The notes under the pieces: generated by a model
The model's input: only the letters and a program-made list of their open reading frames with translations
Database searches by the model: none
Told to the model about the DNA's origin: nothing
Assembly: GCA_003484395.1 (NCBI GenBank)
Contig: DNCV01000022.1
Span: 1-6,561 of the forward strand
Source: Dehalococcoidia bacterium
GTDB lineage: Bacteria; Chloroflexota; Dehalococcoidia; GIF9; UBA5629
Direction: 5' to 3'
Length of the DNA: 6,561 nt
Part shown: positions 1 to 6,333 of the stretch, one piece after another
Layout: the number at the start of each line of letters is the position of its first letter
Numbering within the stretch: position 1 is the first letter of the stretch
Made by a program: the position numbers and the translations under genes

Positions 1-376
1 CAAAGTGTATGATAATTATTACGGCATCCCGAAGAGTGAAATTAAGGGAGCTCTTGAAATCGGCACAAACGTCATCATCAAAGCAGACGTACAGGGTTCA
101 GCAACCATAAAAAAAATAGCGCCGGATGCCATACTTATTTTCCTCATACCACCATCGCTCGAGGAGCTATCTGAGCGGCTGCTGCGCCGCCACGGTCAGT
201 ATTCCAGTGATCTCGAACTGCGATTGAAGACGGCTGAAGAGGAGATGCAACAACTGGATATATTCGATTACGTAATTAGCAGCACAAAAGACAATATCGA
301 CTTAATAGTATCGAAAATACAGGCTATTATTACCACAGAAAAATGTCGTGTAAATCCACGGATCGTCAATCTGTAA
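1..376 (+). CDS. gmk: Guanylate kinase, C-terminal part (5' end outside window)
   Basis: This enzyme phosphorylates GMP to GDP with ATP in the cytoplasm, a step in GTP and dGTP supply. Reading starts at base 2 and gives 124 residues before a TAA stop. The N-terminal third, with the P-loop, lies upstream of the window. Visible family marks are the GMP-binding stretch NYYGIPKSE (residues 5-13), the DVQGS motif (29-33), the hydrophobic strand ILIFLIPPS (44-52), the lid helix region (about 58-82) and the late strand FDYVISS (88-94), followed by a basic tail. A GTG at base 5 could look like a start but lies inside the conserved domain, so this is a truncation by the window edge. The lid is unusual: where most homologues have a T/S-E-S/D type motif, this protein reads RRHGQYSSD (62-70). 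The neighbour ybeY is convergent, and rpoZ, a frequent follower of gmk, is absent. The family call is firm. Confidence 0.93.
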   Translation, partial: KVYDNYYGIPKSEIKGALEIGTNVIIKADVQGSATIKKIAPDAILIFLIPPSLEELSERLLRRHGQYSSDLELRLKTAEEEMQQLDIFDYVISSTKDNIDLIVSKIQAIITTEKCRVNPRIVNL

Positions 377-408
377 CATTATGTAAAGTTTTCTGTGTGT
401 TTCCTTTC

Positions 409-882
409 CTATTCGAGGTGCCTAACTATTGTATTTTCTCTGGAACGCATCTGCCGTTTTTCCTCCGGTTGCTCATGATCGTAACCAAGCAAATGCAACA
501 TACCATGCACAAGGAGAAATCTAAGTTCGTGTTGAATATCGTGTCCCAGATCTTCAGACTGCTTTACTGCCTGTGGATAAGATATGATGATCTCACCCAA
601 ATTTCTTATACCATCAGATGGCATTATAAATAAATCAGTATCCATGTGTTCGAAAATCGCAAACGACAGCACATCCGTCGTTGCATCTATACCGCGATAC
701 TGTCTGTTGAGTTTTGTTACCTTTACATCATCGGCAATAAACAGGCTGACATTTACAGCTTCTTTTATCTTCTCCAGTTCAAGTATTCGAATTATGATGG
801 TATGAAACCATTTCTTATCAACAGGTATCTGCAGGTTTCTTTGTATCTTAATATCGATAATCGATTGCATAGCCTCCATCAT
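409..882 (-). CDS. ybeY: YbeY, rRNA maturation endoribonuclease
   Basis: YbeY is a zinc-dependent single-strand endoribonuclease. In other bacteria it takes part in 16S rRNA 3'-end maturation and ribosome quality control. The protein has 157 residues from the chosen start, a normal family length. The diagnostic zinc motif HGMLHLLGYDH lies at residues 126-136, with ligands H126, H130 and H136. The upstream conserved block LNRQYRGIDATTDVLSF (58-74) and GEIIIS (96-101) are also present. The frame stays open upstream to a TTG at 906. I chose ATG at 882 because a GGAGG (888-892) lies 5 bases before it and 8 bases before a second ATG at 879; either ATG may be used. Upstream initiation would place the Shine-Dalgarno inside the coding region. 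The gene is divergent from archease-rtcB and convergent with gmk, so it is probably monocistronic. The usual neighbours phoH and era are not here. Confidence 0.95.
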   Translation of the reverse strand: MMEAMQSIIDIKIQRNLQIPVDKKWFHTIIIRILELEKIKEAVNVSLFIADDVKVTKLNRQYRGIDATTDVLSFAIFEHMDTDLFIMPSDGIRNLGEIIISYPQAVKQSEDLGHDIQHELRFLLVHGMLHLLGYDHEQPEEKRQMRSRENTIVRHLE

Positions 883-887
883 ATCAT

Positions 888-892
888 CCTCC
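888..892 (-). promoter_or_regulatory. Shine-Dalgarno GGAGG of ybeY
   Basis: A perfect GGAGG on the minus strand lies 5 bases upstream of ATG 882 and 8 bases upstream of ATG 879. It decides the ybeY start against the longer TTG (906) frame. Confidence 0.75.
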
Positions 893-930
893 GCAACGAG
901 TAACAACAGGGGATTGGTTTAAATCAGCCG

Positions 931-939
931 TGGTATAAT
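931..939 (+). promoter_or_regulatory. Extended -10 promoter for archease-rtcB
   Basis: The plus strand reads TGgTATAAT, a perfect sigma-70 hexamer (934-939) with the extended TG at 931-932. A weak -35-like TTGGTT lies at 914-919 with a short 14-base spacer, which an extended -10 can tolerate. Transcription would start near 946, giving a leader of about 20 bases before archease. The start site is inferred from motif spacing only. Confidence 0.65.
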
Positions 940-962
940 AATTCATATTTCTGCAGTGATAA
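935..962 (-). promoter_or_regulatory. Candidate ybeY promoter, overlapping the archease promoter
   Basis: On the minus strand TTATCA (962-957, 4 of 6 matches to TTGACA) is followed after 16 bases by TATTAT (940-935, 5 of 6 matches to TATAAT). Transcription would start near 928, about 45 bases before the ybeY start codon. The -10 falls on the same bases as the archease -10. The region is AT-rich, so a chance match is possible. Confidence 0.4.
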
Positions 963-966
963 CATT

Positions 967-1386
967 ATGGAGACGCCATTTAAAATCATCGATCACACTG
1001 CCGATATCGGCATTGCTGTCAATGGAGCAACGTTGCAGCAGTTATTTGAAAATGCGGCAATCGGCCTTTTTAACCTGATAATCGATAGCAGTACTCTGGA
1101 AGACTACACAGAGTATCCGATCAGTATTTCATCAACCAACAGAGAAAGCTTGCTCATAGATTGGCTCAATGAGCTTATCTATGTCTATGAAGTAGAGCAC
1201 ATTGTCTTCAAGCGCTTCACTATTACTATATTCTCGGATACCCATCTCGAATCATTATGCTTCGGCGATTTCCTCGATAACAAACGTCATCTCATCAAAA
1301 GAGAGGTAAAGGCTGCAACCTACCATATGCTCTCGATAACAAATGACAGCGATGGCTTCCATGCGACAATTATATTCGATATTTAA
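967..1386 (+). CDS. Archease, activator of RtcB RNA ligase
   Basis: Archease is a small cytosolic metal-binding protein. In archaea and humans it promotes RtcB guanylylation and allows multiple turnover. The protein has 139 residues, typical for the family. It has the N-terminal signature FKIIDHTADIGI (residues 5-16), the helix TLQQLFENAAIGLFNLI (22-38) and the conserved LLIDWLNELIY stretch (62-72). The late block REVKAATYHML (112-122) and the terminal IIFDI (135-139) follow. The acidic residues D13 and D138 match the conserved metal-binding positions of the family. The ATG at 967 begins the conserved N-terminus directly. There is no good Shine-Dalgarno; a GTGAT at 956-960 is the only weak candidate. 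rtcB starts 9 bases after the stop, which makes co-transcription and partnership very likely. An extended -10 promoter lies just upstream. Confidence 0.95.
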   Translation: METPFKIIDHTADIGIAVNGATLQQLFENAAIGLFNLIIDSSTLEDYTEYPISISSTNRESLLIDWLNELIYVYEVEHIVFKRFTITIFSDTHLESLCFGDFLDNKRHLIKREVKAATYHMLSITNDSDGFHATIIFDI

Positions 1387-1395
1387 TGAATAGCT

Positions 1396-2853
1396 ATGAC
1401 AAAGTGGGACGGAAAACTGCACAAGATCGATACATATCGATGGGAGATATCCCCTGACTACAAACCCGGAATGCGGGTGCCGGGCATTGTCTATGCCAGC
1501 GATGCTATGATGGAAAACATCAAAGAAGATCAATCGCTGGAACAGGTTGCCAATGTTGCATTCCTGCCCGGCATCATGAAATATTCTCTGGCTATGCCAG
1601 ATATTCATTGGGGATACGGTTTCCCGATCGGAGGCGTTGCGGCGACTCGTGTGAGCGATGGTGTTGTCTCCCCCGGTGGTGTCGGCTATGACATCAATTG
1701 CGGTGTCAGACTTTTGAGAACCAATCTCACCGAAGATGAGGTGCGACCACGAATTAAAGAACTGATTAATCACATTTTTCACAATGTGCCATCCGGTTTG
1801 GGCTCAGAGGGAAAAATTATCGTCAGTGAAAAGGATTTAAATCATCTCATGGTAGAAGGAGCCCAGTGGGCAATTAAGAAAGGCTACGGGTATGCAGAAG
1901 ATCTCGATGCAACTGAGGAAACGGGATGTCTACAAGGCGCCGATCCAAATGCAGTAAGCGCCAAGGCGATTAAACGGGGAATGCCTCAAGCAGGCACGCT
2001 CGGCTCTGGCAATCACTTCCTTGAGATCCAGATAGTGAAAGAGATATATGATCAGGCTGCCGCCCAAATTATGGGTATTGGCTTCCCGGGACAGGTACTG
2101 GTTCTCATTCATACCGGCTCTCGCGGCTTTGGACATCAGGTTTGCAGCGATTATCTGCGTGTAATGGAGATTGCGACGACAAAATATGGCATTCATCTTC
2201 CTGATAAACAGCTTGCCTGCACACCGATACAATCGGATGAAGGAAAAAAATATCTGGCAGCAATGGCATGCGCCGCAAATTACGCCTGGGCGAATCGGCA
2301 ATGTATCGCTCACTGGATACGTGAGTCATTCGTCATGATATTTAAAAAATCTGCGGAAAATCTCGGCATGGTACAGGTTTACGACGTCGCACATAACATA
2401 GCAAAACTAGAGACACATCACGTAGATGGCAAAGCTGTAGCTGTCTGCGTACACCGCAAGGGCGCTACGCGGGCATTTCCCGCCTTCCATGAAGCTGTAT
2501 CAGGTATGTATAAAAGTATCGGACAACCAGTACTCATACCCGGTGATATGGGGCGCGTCTCCTATGTTGCGCTTGGCACTGAAAAAGCTCTCGCAGAGAC
2601 TTTCGGCTCAACCTGCCATGGAGCTGGCAGACTGCAAAGCCGTGGAGCAGCGAAACGCAGCCGGCGCGGTTCGGATATAGCGCATAATCTCGAAGCGCGT
2701 GGCATTACCATAAAAACGGGCGATGTAGCAGCGCTCGCTGAAGAGGCTTCGGAAGCATATAAAGATATCAGTGAAGTAATCGAAGTTGCCGATCGGTCGG
2801 GCATCTCAAAGAAAATAATAATGGCTGCACCTATAGGTGTTATCAAAGGATAA
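1396..2853 (+). CDS. rtcB: RtcB, GTP-dependent 3'-5' RNA ligase
   Basis: RtcB joins RNA ends bearing 2',3'-cyclic phosphate or 3'-phosphate to 5'-OH ends, using GTP and Mn2+. Its roles are tRNA splicing in archaea and animals and RNA repair in bacteria. The 485-residue protein is close to the length of archaeal RtcB and longer than E. coli RtcB (about 408). The metal and active-site residues appear in order: D99 and C102 in GYDINCGVRL, N206/H207/E210 in GSGNHFLEI, H239 in HTGSRGFGH and H333 in VYDVAHNIAK. The VHRKGATRAFP block lies at 352-362, and the guanylylated histidine is H408 in STCHGAGR. K484 in the terminal GVIKG matches the lysine that stacks on guanine. No active-site residue is missing and no intein interrupts the gene. 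The ATG at 1396 lacks a clear Shine-Dalgarno and lies 9 bases after the archease stop, suggesting translational coupling. No rtcA or rtcR is in the window. Confidence 0.98.
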   Translation: MTKWDGKLHKIDTYRWEISPDYKPGMRVPGIVYASDAMMENIKEDQSLEQVANVAFLPGIMKYSLAMPDIHWGYGFPIGGVAATRVSDGVVSPGGVGYDINCGVRLLRTNLTEDEVRPRIKELINHIFHNVPSGLGSEGKIIVSEKDLNHLMVEGAQWAIKKGYGYAEDLDATEETGCLQGADPNAVSAKAIKRGMPQAGTLGSGNHFLEIQIVKEIYDQAAAQIMGIGFPGQVLVLIHTGSRGFGHQVCSDYLRVMEIATTKYGIHLPDKQLACTPIQSDEGKKYLAAMACAANYAWANRQCIAHWIRESFVMIFKKSAENLGMVQVYDVAHNIAKLETHHVDGKAVAVCVHRKGATRAFPAFHEAVSGMYKSIGQPVLIPGDMGRVSYVALGTEKALAETFGSTCHGAGRLQSRGAAKRSRRGSDIAHNLEARGITIKTGDVAALAEEASEAYKDISEVIEVADRSGISKKIIMAAPIGVIKG

Positions 2854-2895
2854 TAACTTTATGTAATACTACGAGAGCGCACAAACTACCGGCTT
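2854..2895. other. Convergent rtcB/cimA intergenic gap
   Basis: Forty-two bases separate the stop codons of rtcB and cimA. I found no GC-rich stem followed by a T run on either strand, so termination here may be Rho-dependent or may occur inside the opposing gene. Confidence 0.5.
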
Positions 2896-4500
2896 TCAGG
2901 ACAGGTTGGATTTTAAATTCTGCTTCATTAACCAGTATTCCATGCTGTCAATAAGCGCCAACCAGCTCGCTTCAATAATATTGGTTGAACTGCCCACTGT
3001 TTTCCAGCGACTTTTCCCATCGCTTGATTCAATGAGTACCCTGACGGTAGATTCGGTACCGCTGCTTTCCTCAAGTATCCGCACTTTATAGTCCACCAGC
3101 TCCACTTTCTTAATTGCCGGATAGAATTCATACAACGCTTTACGCAAGGCATAATCAAGTGCATTCACCGGACCATTTCCTTCCGCAGCAGTATGAATCA
3201 ACTTATCACCCAGTTTCACTTTTACAGTCGCTTCAGACATCGTTTGCGATCCTGTCTTCGTCGGCAAACGTCGATGTCTTTCGACGACAACCATGAAATC
3301 GATCACCTCAAAGAAGGGAATATATTCATCTTGAGCGCGATACAGTAGCATCTCAAATGATGCGTCGGCGCTTTCATACTGGAAGCCCTGGCTTTCCATC
3401 AGCTTGATCTGCTCCAGTATGCGGCGTGCCTGATTTCCATGCGCAGGCATTGGAATACCGAGCTCTTTAGCCTTATAAATGATATTGCTTTTGCCAGAAA
3501 GTTCCGAGACGACAACCTTTGGATTATTCCCTACCAGACTGGGATCGATATGCTGATAACTATCCTGCCATTTCATCATACCTGATACATGCAACCCCGC
3601 CTTGTGTGTAAAAGCACTGAGACCGACATAAGGCAGGCGGGCGGAGGGAGCGATGTTAGCCAGCGTATCAACGTATCTTGAGACTTCGGTTAGCTTGGCA
3701 AGTCGTCCTGATGAAATGCAGTCAATATTCAGCTTGATCTTTAGATTGGGAATGATCGAGCAAAGGTTGGCATTGCCGCACCGTTCTCCATATCCGTTAA
3801 TCGTCCCCTGCACCTGCGTAGCACCGACCTCGATAGCAACCAGAGAGTTGGCGACTGCAAGCTCGGAGTCATTATGGGCGTGAATGCCTAAATTAACTAG
3901 GACCTTTTTACGCAATAGCTTGATAGCACTCTCAATTCCGGAGGGCAATGTTCCGCCGTTGGTATCACATAAAATCACACACTCTGCCCCTGCTTCGTAA
4001 GCTACTTCAACCGTCTTAATGGAGTATGCGGGATTCGATTTAAATCCATCAAAAAAATGCTCGGCGTCATAGAAAACGCACAGCCCTTTCCTCCGCAAAT
4101 ACTGTATAGATTCGCTGATCAAACGTAGATTATCATCGAGACCTATTTCTAACACCTGGCTAACCTGTGAAGCAGAGCTTTTACCAACGATGGTAACGAC
4201 TTCAGTACCGGCATCAACCAGAGCCCTGAGATTCGTATCTTTATTAACATCCGTGCTCGGATGTTTTGTGCTGCCGAATGCAACAAGTGTAGAATGCTTC
4301 AACTTCAGCGCCCTGGCACGTTCAAAGAACTCGGTATCTTTCGGGTTTGCTCCAGGCCACCCGCCTTCAATGAAATGAATACCAAGCTCATCTAACTTCG
4401 ATGCGATTTTCAGCTTATCGGCTACCGATAATGAGACGCCTTCCAGCTGTGCTCCATCTCGTAATGTCGTATCATAGAGTTGAATATTTCGTTTTATCAT
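2896..4500 (-). CDS. cimA: (R)-citramalate synthase CimA
   Basis: CimA condenses pyruvate with acetyl-CoA to (R)-citramalate, the first step of the threonine-independent route to 2-oxobutyrate and isoleucine. The 534-residue protein matches the long CimA type. The TIM-barrel domain (about 1-285) begins with QLYDTTLRDGAQLEG (7-21; catalytic R14, metal-binding D15) and contains GGWPGANPKD (46-55), CDTNGGTLP (178-186), the metal-binding HAHND (H207, H209) and GYGERCGNANL (236-246). FTHKAGLHVSG (297-307) lies in the linker region. Residues about 400-525 form a LeuA-type regulatory dimer domain, the usual site of isoleucine feedback. The opening ELGIHFIEGGWPG and the total length favour CimA over 2-isopropylmalate or homocitrate synthase, though substrate choice is not proven by sequence. 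The ATG at 4500 starts the conserved N-terminus but has no Shine-Dalgarno. It lies 54 bases after leuD on the same strand, likely in one operon. Confidence 0.92.
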   Translation of the reverse strand: MIKRNIQLYDTTLRDGAQLEGVSLSVADKLKIASKLDELGIHFIEGGWPGANPKDTEFFERARALKLKHSTLVAFGSTKHPSTDVNKDTNLRALVDAGTEVVTIVGKSSASQVSQVLEIGLDDNLRLISESIQYLRRKGLCVFYDAEHFFDGFKSNPAYSIKTVEVAYEAGAECVILCDTNGGTLPSGIESAIKLLRKKVLVNLGIHAHNDSELAVANSLVAIEVGATQVQGTINGYGERCGNANLCSIIPNLKIKLNIDCISSGRLAKLTEVSRYVDTLANIAPSARLPYVGLSAFTHKAGLHVSGMMKWQDSYQHIDPSLVGNNPKVVVSELSGKSNIIYKAKELGIPMPAHGNQARRILEQIKLMESQGFQYESADASFEMLLYRAQDEYIPFFEVIDFMVVVERHRRLPTKTGSQTMSEATVKVKLGDKLIHTAAEGNGPVNALDYALRKALYEFYPAIKKVELVDYKVRILEESSGTESTVRVLIESSDGKSRWKTVGSSTNIIEASWLALIDSMEYWLMKQNLKSNLS

Positions 4501-4554
4501 ATTATTTTACACGGTTAGCGAAAGCTATAACTCGACGAATATATGACTGGCGGC

Positions 4555-5049
4555 TCATTTTACAATGCTTTTGCGCGTATAATTCACCAGTCCGCCAGCT
4601 TCGATGATTTTCATCATAAAATCAGGATATGGTTTGGCAATGAATATCTTATTTCTTGTAAGATTTTTAATTTCCCCTTTACTCAGATCAACCTCAAGGA
4701 CATCGCCGTTCTCCGTATTATTCACAGCATCCTCGCTCTCCAGTAACGGCAGCCCGATATTGATAGCGTTACGAAAGAAAATTCTGGCAAAACTTTTGGC
4801 GATAACACAGGATACCTTAGCCGCTTTGATTGCCAGTGGCGCGTGTTCACGCGACGAACCGCAGCCAAAATTTGTATCAGCTACGATGATATCGCCCGGC
4901 TTTACTCTTTTCACGAAGTCGATATCAATGTCTTCCATACAATGGAGCGCCAATTCTTCAGGCTCCGACACATTTAAATAACGCGCCGGAATAATGGCAT
5001 CGGTATCGACATTGATCCCATATTTATGTACTGTGCCTTTCAACATCAT
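4555..5049 (-). CDS. leuD: 3-isopropylmalate / 2-methylmalate dehydratase, small subunit LeuD
   Basis: The small (swivelling) subunit pairs with LeuC to form the Fe-S isomerase. It supplies substrate-recognition residues for isopropylmalate or citramalate and their dehydrated intermediates. At 164 residues it is the short archaeal/clostridial type rather than the roughly 200-residue proteobacterial LeuD. It shows VDTDAIIPARYL (14-25), the substrate loop YLNV (24-27), the catalytic-loop signature FGCGSSREHAP (61-71), the SFARIFFRNAINIGLP stretch (86-101) and GDVLEVDL (115-122). The first ATG overlaps the leuC stop as ATGA (5049-5046), and a second ATG follows at once. A GGAGGAG at 5058-5064 lies 8 bases before the first ATG and supports it. 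Gene order leuC-leuD-cimA points to use in the citramalate route, with leucine synthesis also possible. Confidence 0.95.
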   Translation of the reverse strand: MMLKGTVHKYGINVDTDAIIPARYLNVSEPEELALHCMEDIDIDFVKRVKPGDIIVADTNFGCGSSREHAPLAIKAAKVSCVIAKSFARIFFRNAINIGLPLLESEDAVNNTENGDVLEVDLSKGEIKNLTRNKIFIAKPYPDFMMKIIEAGGLVNYTRKSIVK

Positions 5050-6302
5050 TTGCAGATCTCCTCCGGACCGGTGATTCTTCCGGTTACAGCACTTGCAGCC
5101 GCCACTGCCGGATTTGCCAGATAAATTTCTGATTTGGTGCTGCCCATTCTACCGACGAAATTCCTGTTTGTTGTTGATATGCATCGCTCACCAGCAGCCA
5201 GAATGCCCATATAGCCTCCAAGACAGGGGCCGCAGGTCGGCGTGCTGACGACAGCGCCGGCCGTGATGAATATCTCAATGAGTCCCTCATGTAGCGCATC
5301 CATATATACCTGCTGTGTTCCCGGGATAACAATACATCGGACACGCGAATTAATTTTCCTGCCCTTGATTACTTTGGCAGCCAGCCTGAGATCATCCAAA
5401 CGTCCGTTCGTACAGCTTCCGATAACCGACTGATCAATAGAAATATTCCCCACCTTACTCACCGGTTTTGCGTTCGACGGCAGATGAGGAAAGGAGACCT
5501 GAGGTTCCAGGGTTGAAACATCGTATTCGATCGTACGAATGTACTCAGCATCATCATCCGCTTTATAAACAATACACGGGTGTTTTGCCCTGCCTTTTAG
5601 ATATTTTTCCGTCGTTTTATCGTAAGCAAAAACGCCGGCTTTGCCTCCGGCCTCAATAGCCATATTCGACATGGTGAAGCGGCCGTCCATAGGGAGCGCA
5701 TCTATAGTTTCGCCGGAAAATACCATCGCTGAATATAACGCTCCGTCAACGCCGATGTCTCCTATTGTGTGAAGGATGAGATCCTTGCCTCCCACCCATT
5801 TGCCGAGTTTACCACGATAGATAAACTTAATCGATGATGGGACCTTCATCCAGATTTCGCCTGTAGCCATGGCCATTGCGATATCCGTCGAGCCCATGCC
5901 TGTGGAAAATGCGCCCAAAGCGCCGTAGGTGCAAGTATGTGAATCTGCCCCAATAATGACCTCTCCAGGCAGCGCCAGACCCTGTTCCGGCAGTAAAACG
6001 TGTTCAATACCCATCTGCCCAACCTCAAAATAGACCAGGTCATGCTCATGAGCAAAATCACGCATTATCTTCGCCTGTTCTGCAGATGCTATATCTTTAT
6101 TCGGACAAAAATGATCCGGCACCATCACTATTTTCTTTGGATCAAACACTTTCCTTGCGCCCAGTTTCCCAAACTCACGTATTGAGATAGGTGCAGTGAT
6201 ATCATTCGCCAGCACGAGATCAACTTTCACATTGATGAACTCACCGGGGCTGACTTTCTTCTTGCCTGAATGTGCCGCTAATATCTTTTCAGCTAATGTC
6301 AA
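5046..6302 (-). CDS. leuC: 3-isopropylmalate / 2-methylmalate dehydratase, large subunit LeuC
   Basis: The large aconitase-type subunit carries the [4Fe-4S] cluster that binds substrate hydroxyl and carboxyl groups during dehydration and rehydration. The 418-residue length fits the short HACN/archaeal-like LeuC. Cluster ligands are C297 in IGSCTNGR and C357 and C360 in TCGPCLGG. Other marks are VPDHF (61-65), GADSHTCTYGALGAF (118-132), GSTDIA (137-142) and GERCISTTNRNFVGRMG (371-387). Translation starts at TTG 6302: a GGAGG (6311-6315) lies exactly 8 bases upstream, the protein then opens with the family-like MTLAEKILA, and no nearby in-frame ATG exists. The stop overlaps the leuD start by 4 bases, so the two subunits are translationally coupled, fitting their 1:1 assembly. 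mgtC ends 31 bases upstream on the same strand, which leaves little room for a separate promoter outside mgtC. Confidence 0.97.
   Translation of the reverse strand: MTLAEKILAAHSGKKKVSPGEFINVKVDLVLANDITAPISIREFGKLGARKVFDPKKIVMVPDHFCPNKDIASAEQAKIMRDFAHEHDLVYFEVGQMGIEHVLLPEQGLALPGEVIIGADSHTCTYGALGAFSTGMGSTDIAMAMATGEIWMKVPSSIKFIYRGKLGKWVGGKDLILHTIGDIGVDGALYSAMVFSGETIDALPMDGRFTMSNMAIEAGGKAGVFAYDKTTEKYLKGRAKHPCIVYKADDDAEYIRTIEYDVSTLEPQVSFPHLPSNAKPVSKVGNISIDQSVIGSCTNGRLDDLRLAAKVIKGRKINSRVRCIVIPGTQQVYMDALHEGLIEIFITAGAVVSTPTCGPCLGGYMGILAAGERCISTTNRNFVGRMGSTKSEIYLANPAVAAASAVTGRITGPEEICK
5058..5064 (-). promoter_or_regulatory. Shine-Dalgarno GGAGGAG of leuD
   Basis: The minus strand reads GGAGGAG inside the last codons of leuC, 8 bases before the leuD ATG at 5049. 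Just upstream, CCGGA and TCCGG arms (minus strand) could pair and partly cover this site until ribosomes finish leuC. Confidence 0.75.
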
Positions 6303-6310
6303 GGGAAATG

Positions 6311-6315
6311 CCTCC
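6311..6315 (-). promoter_or_regulatory. Shine-Dalgarno GGAGG fixing the leuC TTG start
   Basis: The minus strand reads GTGAGGAGG and then 8 bases to TTG 6302. This is the evidence that leuC uses a TTG start codon. Confidence 0.75.
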
Positions 6316-6333
6316 TCACTGTCATGATATGGT

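Noticed and set aside
343..633. Plus-strand open frame of 96 codons spanning the gmk/ybeY convergence
   Set aside because: It overlaps the gmk end in another frame and runs antisense through ybeY. The translation is Cys/Phe-rich and unlike any known protein.
883..906. Extended ybeY N-terminus starting at TTG 906
   Set aside because: The only good Shine-Dalgarno (888-892) lies inside this extension and points to ATG 882/879. The family start also fits the shorter form.
999..1012. 14-bp perfect palindrome TGCCGATATCGGCA in archease
   Set aside because: A 14-bp dyad is expected by chance roughly every second or third window of this size, and it lies in the conserved TADIGIA codons.
1255..1782. 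Long open frame (175 codons) on the minus strand opposite the archease/rtcB junction
   Set aside because: It overlaps two clearly conserved genes on the other strand, and its translation shows no recognisable family motif. It is a codon-bias shadow.
2469..2483. GCGGG-CATTT-CCCGC hairpin in rtcB
   Set aside because: A five-pair stem inside conserved coding sequence (ATRAFPAFH) with no following T run; most likely a coding by-product.
4514..4531. Small stem with a GAAA loop in the leuD-cimA gap
   Set aside because: The GNRA-type loop exists only on the plus strand. The real transcript is minus, where the loop is TTTC and the stem has a 2-base bulge. I see no riboswitch or T-box features.
4646..4668. 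Terminator-like hairpin on the plus strand (ATCTTA / TAAGAT then T5)
   Set aside because: The six-pair stem is AT-rich and weak, and it lies antisense within leuD with no plus-strand transcript to end.
4604..4981. Open frame of 125 codons on the plus strand inside leuD
   Set aside because: It is antisense to a fully conserved LeuD and gives a low-complexity, serine-rich translation with no recognisable domain.
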